Shown piece by piece: positions 60,915 through 64,000 of a stretch of 64,000 nucleotides of DNA. The notes below the pieces were generated by a model that was not told the DNA's origin, did no database searches, and saw nothing but the letters and a program-made list of their open reading frames with translations. The position numbers were made by a program, and so were the translations under genes. Origin of the DNA: Marifrigoribacter sp965178585 (lineage in GTDB: Bacteria; Bacteroidota; Bacteroidia; Flavobacteriales; Flavobacteriaceae). Location of the stretch: positions 930,001-994,000 of the forward strand of contig OZ238267.1 in the NCBI GenBank assembly GCA_965178585.1, given 5' to 3'. The first letter of the stretch is position 1; the number at the start of each line of letters is the position of its first letter.

Positions 60915-62657
60915 ATGTTAAATCAAAGCTTAAAAATATATTTATTAATTATTGTCACAATCATTTTTGGTGTTAACAATGCTTTTGCTCAAGAAGAAGA
61001 AAATTTGGGAACAGAAGTTGTGAATATTATAAAACCATATTCTCCTACGATATCCGATGCTTTTAAAGTAAAAGAAACTCCTTTCATGAATGATTCAACT
61101 AATATTCAAAAAAAAGAAGTAAACTATTCTATATTCTCAGTACCAGTAGCCTCTACTTTTACTCCTGCTAAGGGGAAAGCAACCTCCATAGAAAAAGCAA
61201 AACCGATTAAATTATATGATAATTATGCAACTTTAGGTCTAGGAAATTACGTTAATGTTCTGGCTGAGTTTTATAGTAATTTCGAAATTAGTAGAACCGA
61301 TAATTTTGGTTTGTATTTTAAGCACAACTCTTCACAAGGTGGAATAAAAGATCTTTTATTAGATGATAAATTCTATAACACACAATTAGAGGGTAATTAT
61401 GTTAGTAGACAAAAAGACAAAACCTATGAGTTTAAAGGCGGTATCAATCATCAATTGTTTAATTGGTATGGATTAAATGATTTTTATAATTCTGCTCCAC
61501 CAGAAATTATCAACTCGATAGACTCTAAGCATTCTTATTTTAGTGGTTTTGTAGAAGGAGGTCTAATTGTTGAAGATTCATATTTTGAAAAAGGAAACGC
61601 GAGTATTAGATATTTAGGAGATAGTTTTTCTTCTTCAGAATTTAATATAAAAGTAACTCCAGAGTTTGGATTTAACGTAGTAGACTTACCATTAACTATT
61701 GGAGTTGATATAGATTATTTAAGCGGGAAATTTGAAAGAGATTATTCAGATATTTCAGATATAAAATATAGTTTTTTAAATGCCGGAATTATTCCTAAAT
61801 ATGAACTATTGACGGAAGATTTGTCGCTTTCTATTGGGCTAGCAGGATATCTGTCCTTAGATTCAGAAAATAGTGACACTAATTTTTATATCTATCCAAA
61901 AATTGATGCTTCTTATCGTTTAGTAGATGAATTACTTATTGTTTATGGAGGAATTGATGGAGGGTTAAAACAAAATTCTTATTATGACTTTAAGGAAGAG
62001 AATCCCTTTGTATCACCAACATTACAAATCCAACCTACTAGCGAATTGTATAATGGATTTGCGGGATTAAAAGGAAAACTTACCAGCGCATTAGGTTATA
62101 ATATAAAAGCATCCTATTCTAAAGAAGACAATAAAGCGATGTTTATTTCCAATTATTATAAAGGGCAAAGCATTTATTTTGAAGGGTATGAAAATGGAAA
62201 CTCTTTTGGAGTAGTTTATGATGATATTGAAACCTTTTCCTTTTTCGGGGAATTAGTTTTTGAAGTTTCCAGTAATTTTAATTTAGGTGTCAACGGTACG
62301 TTTAATAGTTACCAAATTAAAAATGAAATAGAGCCGTGGAACCTTCCTGAAATTGAAGCTACATTATTTGCAACATTTAATTTTACTGAAAAATTTTATG
62401 GAGGAGCTTCCTTATTTTTTGTTGGAGAACGCAAAGATTTATTTAGCTCATCGGTATCGACAACATTAGATTTTGAAGTAATAAATATAGACAGTTATTT
62501 CGATGCAAATGCCCATTTAGGATACAGATTTAATAAACAGTTATCCATCTTTGTAAAAGGGAGTAATTTATTTGGAGAAAATTACCAAAAATGGGTGAAT
62601 TATAAAGTACAAGGAATTCAAGGAATGTTAGGTGCTTCCTATAAATTTGATTGGTAG
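60915..62657 (+). CDS. TonB-receptor-like outer-membrane beta-barrel
   Basis: About 580 residues, with a signal peptide ending NAFAQ and long alternating strands rich in Tyr/Phe/Asn. It ends in a barrel-type terminal strand (GASYKFDW, aromatic last residue). It lacks an obvious plug or TonB box and is shorter than full TonB-dependent receptors, so it is a receptor-like barrel without a known ligand. The start is ATG 60915; TTG 60894 is possible. It is co-transcribed with the TPR protein, which may be its periplasmic partner. Confidence 0.82.
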   Translation: MLNQSLKIYLLIIVTIIFGVNNAFAQEEENLGTEVVNIIKPYSPTISDAFKVKETPFMNDSTNIQKKEVNYSIFSVPVASTFTPAKGKATSIEKAKPIKLYDNYATLGLGNYVNVLAEFYSNFEISRTDNFGLYFKHNSSQGGIKDLLLDDKFYNTQLEGNYVSRQKDKTYEFKGGINHQLFNWYGLNDFYNSAPPEIINSIDSKHSYFSGFVEGGLIVEDSYFEKGNASIRYLGDSFSSSEFNIKVTPEFGFNVVDLPLTIGVDIDYLSGKFERDYSDISDIKYSFLNAGIIPKYELLTEDLSLSIGLAGYLSLDSENSDTNFYIYPKIDASYRLVDELLIVYGGIDGGLKQNSYYDFKEENPFVSPTLQIQPTSELYNGFAGLKGKLTSALGYNIKASYSKEDNKAMFISNYYKGQSIYFEGYENGNSFGVVYDDIETFSFFGELVFEVSSNFNLGVNGTFNSYQIKNEIEPWNLPEIEATLFATFNFTEKFYGGASLFFVGERKDLFSSSVSTTLDFEVINIDSYFDANAHLGYRFNKQLSIFVKGSNLFGENYQKWVNYKVQGIQGMLGASYKFDW

Positions 62658-62668
62658 TTTTTAATCTT

Positions 62669-63409
62669 TTAGACTTTAGAAGTATTTTTAATTTTGATAA
62701 CTTTTAATTTATTTAGCACATACATAATAGAATAAGTTAAGTCTATTTCATGCCAGCGAACCCCACCAAAATTAGCACGACTTCCGTGTTTATGGTGATT
62801 GTTATGATACCCTTCACCCATCATTAAAAAATCAAAAGGCAATAAGTTTTTAGAAGTATCATTAACCTTAAAATTTACATAACCATAAACGTGTGCAAAC
62901 CAATTTATAATCATTCCGTGAATAGGAGCCATTAAAAAAGCAATAGGTAAAAATAGCCATTGCCACCAAGCATCTGCAAAAAAGTAAAAGAATACAGTGT
63001 AACCAGCTGCCCAAGCTAATCTTGAGAATTTCGAACTTGCGAACTTATCAAACCCTTCCCATTGAGGCACGTTTTTAGTGAATTTGTCAGCTATTGCAAT
63101 TCGTTTTTTATTGATATCCTGATAAATATTTTTAGTTCTCCACATCATTGCCAATGGGTTCTTATCAAATTTTGGAGAATGAGGATCTTCTTTTGTATCT
63201 GCATAAGCATGATGCATTCTATGCATAACACCATAACCATAAGCACTTAAATAATTAGAACCTTGAGTAAGCCATGTTAATACAAAACAAATTTTCTCTG
63301 TAAACGGAGACATCGTAAAAGTTTGATGTGCTGCGTAACGATGAAGAAAAAAGGTTTGAAAAAACAATCCTGAATACCAAAGGATTATCATGAAAATTAA
63401 AATGTTCAT
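62669..63409 (-). CDS. Acyl-CoA/fatty acid desaturase
   Basis: 246 residues of the membrane delta-9-type desaturase family, which put a double bond in fatty acyl chains with a di-iron centre. The three His boxes are HRYAAH (residues 23-28), HRMHH (63-67) and EGYHNNHHKHG in the C-terminal half. About four hydrophobic segments flank them. Desaturation would keep membranes fluid in the cold. It lies 60 nt downstream of a Crp/Fnr regulator on the same strand. Confidence 0.94.
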   Translation of the reverse strand: MNILIFMIILWYSGLFFQTFFLHRYAAHQTFTMSPFTEKICFVLTWLTQGSNYLSAYGYGVMHRMHHAYADTKEDPHSPKFDKNPLAMMWRTKNIYQDINKKRIAIADKFTKNVPQWEGFDKFASSKFSRLAWAAGYTVFFYFFADAWWQWLFLPIAFLMAPIHGMIINWFAHVYGYVNFKVNDTSKNLLPFDFLMMGEGYHNNHHKHGSRANFGGVRWHEIDLTYSIMYVLNKLKVIKIKNTSKV

Positions 63410-63469
63410 AGTTCAGATTACTTTCAAACAAAAATCGTAATAATTGTATCAGTAAAAAATGAACCTATG

Positions 63470-64000
63470 TTAACTAATATGTTTTCTAATTCTGCTAAGT
63501 GATTGAGGGGTAACGCCTATATATGAAGCTATAAATTTTAGGGGTATTTCTTTAATCAAATTTGGGCGATCCTTAAATAAATTGAGGTAACGTTTTTCTG
63601 CTGAGTCGTTTAATAAGGATAAAGCTCTATTCGATTTTAAAATAAAGAGTCGTTCTGCTACTAACCGACCAATTAAATTTCCGATTTTAGTATGTTGATA
63701 TACTTTTTGTAAATCGGAATAGGTTATACTCAACAAACTCGTTTCAACTAAAGTTTCTAACTGATATTGTGAAGGTTTTTGAATTAAAAATGAATCATAA
63801 GCACTTATAAATTCATTTTCAAAACTAAAACCAAAAGTAATTTCCTCTTCTTCTTTTTTAGGAATTAATAACCTAACAATTCCTTTTTCTATAAATGATA
63901 TATGGTTTTCTATCTCACCTATTTCAGTAATGATAGATTTTTTAGGGTAACGTTTTTTCTGAAGTTTGGAGGAAAAGAAGTCCCAATCTTCATCATTGAT
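63470..64000 (-). CDS. Crp/Fnr-family transcriptional regulator (N-terminus cut by window end)
   Basis: The minus-strand frame is open from 63470 through 64000, far beyond the TTG at 63734-63736, so the gene continues past the window. About 176 residues are visible. An N-terminal cNMP-binding jelly roll (ITEIGEIENHISFIEKGIVRLLI; ITFGFSFENEFISAYDSFL) is followed by a dimer helix (GRLVAERLFILKSNRAL) and a C-terminal HTH (IPLKFIASYIGVTPQSLSRIRKHI). There is no N-terminal Cys cluster in the visible part. It may control the desaturase next to it. Whether it reads the double dyads at 30-31 kb is unknown. Confidence 0.88.
   Translation of the reverse strand: MNDEDWDFFSSKLQKKRYPKKSIITEIGEIENHISFIEKGIVRLLIPKKEEEEITFGFSFENEFISAYDSFLIQKPSQYQLETLVETSLLSITYSDLQKVYQHTKIGNLIGRLVAERLFILKSNRALSLLNDSAEKRYLNLFKDRPNLIKEIPLKFIASYIGVTPQSLSRIRKHIS

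Overview
The window is very AT-rich chromosomal DNA from a member of the Bacteroidota, most likely a (marine) Flavobacteriaceae species. Supporting signs are a type-IX-secretion C-terminal sorting domain (first gene), Bacteroidota -7 promoter boxes of the form TAnnTTTG in front of many genes, lack of Shine-Dalgarno-like leaders, lipobox lipoproteins, signal peptides ending in AQ/SQ, family-typical proteins (DUF5777 barrel, DUF1573, 365-residue Nif3, TPR/barrel pair next to ftsE), and a tmRNA whose tag reads GENNYALAA. No transposon, integrase, phage or CRISPR array was seen. Outside the stretch that holds the tmRNA, no gap longer than about 300 bases lacks a gene.

Layout. 1-29.3 kb is mostly housekeeping: a secreted haloperoxidase-like enzyme (cut by the window edge), a methyltransferase, msrA, a cysteine-free zinc-ribbon-like coiled-coil protein with a Nif3 protein, lpxK, a TPR hybrid histidine kinase, gap, lipA, an ECF sigma factor, a glycosyltransferase, murB, an aminotransferase, a two-lobed aspartyl protease with PDZ domain, valS, a lipid/nucleotide operon (LUD protein, cdsA, psd, acyl-CoA-binding protein, upp), rsfS-ftsH, birA, pyrE, a Nudix hydrolase and an M14 peptidase.

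29.6-38.3 kb is the most interesting region: a respiratory or electron-export island. It encodes a rhodanese lipoprotein, a hexaheme lipoprotein with a collagen-like stalk, an ethylbenzene-dehydrogenase-like heme lipoprotein with a CX3CH motif, a monoheme lipoprotein, a DUF5777 outer-membrane barrel, then an operon of a Tat-exported iron-sulfur protein, an NrfD/PsrC quinol-interacting membrane protein, an unknown membrane-anchored protein and a periplasmic cytochrome c, followed by a small unknown Tat substrate. No molybdenum catalytic subunit is present. The two large heme lipoproteins are each preceded by the same composite operator: two 16-bp dyads (TRTRAY-N4-RTYAYA) whose centres are exactly 21 bp apart, resembling Crp/Fnr sites. 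The gene set could move electrons from the quinone pool across the periplasm to outer-membrane acceptors.

38.3-44.3 kb holds ssrA (tmRNA), a saccharopine/alanine-dehydrogenase-like enzyme, kdsA and typA. 44.5-54.6 kb is a surface-polysaccharide locus: FdtB-like aminotransferase and FdtA-like ketoisomerase for a 3-amino-3,6-dideoxy sugar, two tandem flippases, a left-handed-helix acyltransferase, a FemAB-like protein and four glycosyltransferases on alternating strands. 54.7-64 kb holds a secreted subtilase, ftsE, an S74-like small protein, a TPR-protein/barrel pair, a fatty-acid desaturase and a Crp/Fnr regulator cut by the window end.

Other points: two genes with clear signal peptides have no usable in-frame start codon (8.0 kb and 14.9 kb), and three convergent gene pairs share a 4-nt palindromic stop.
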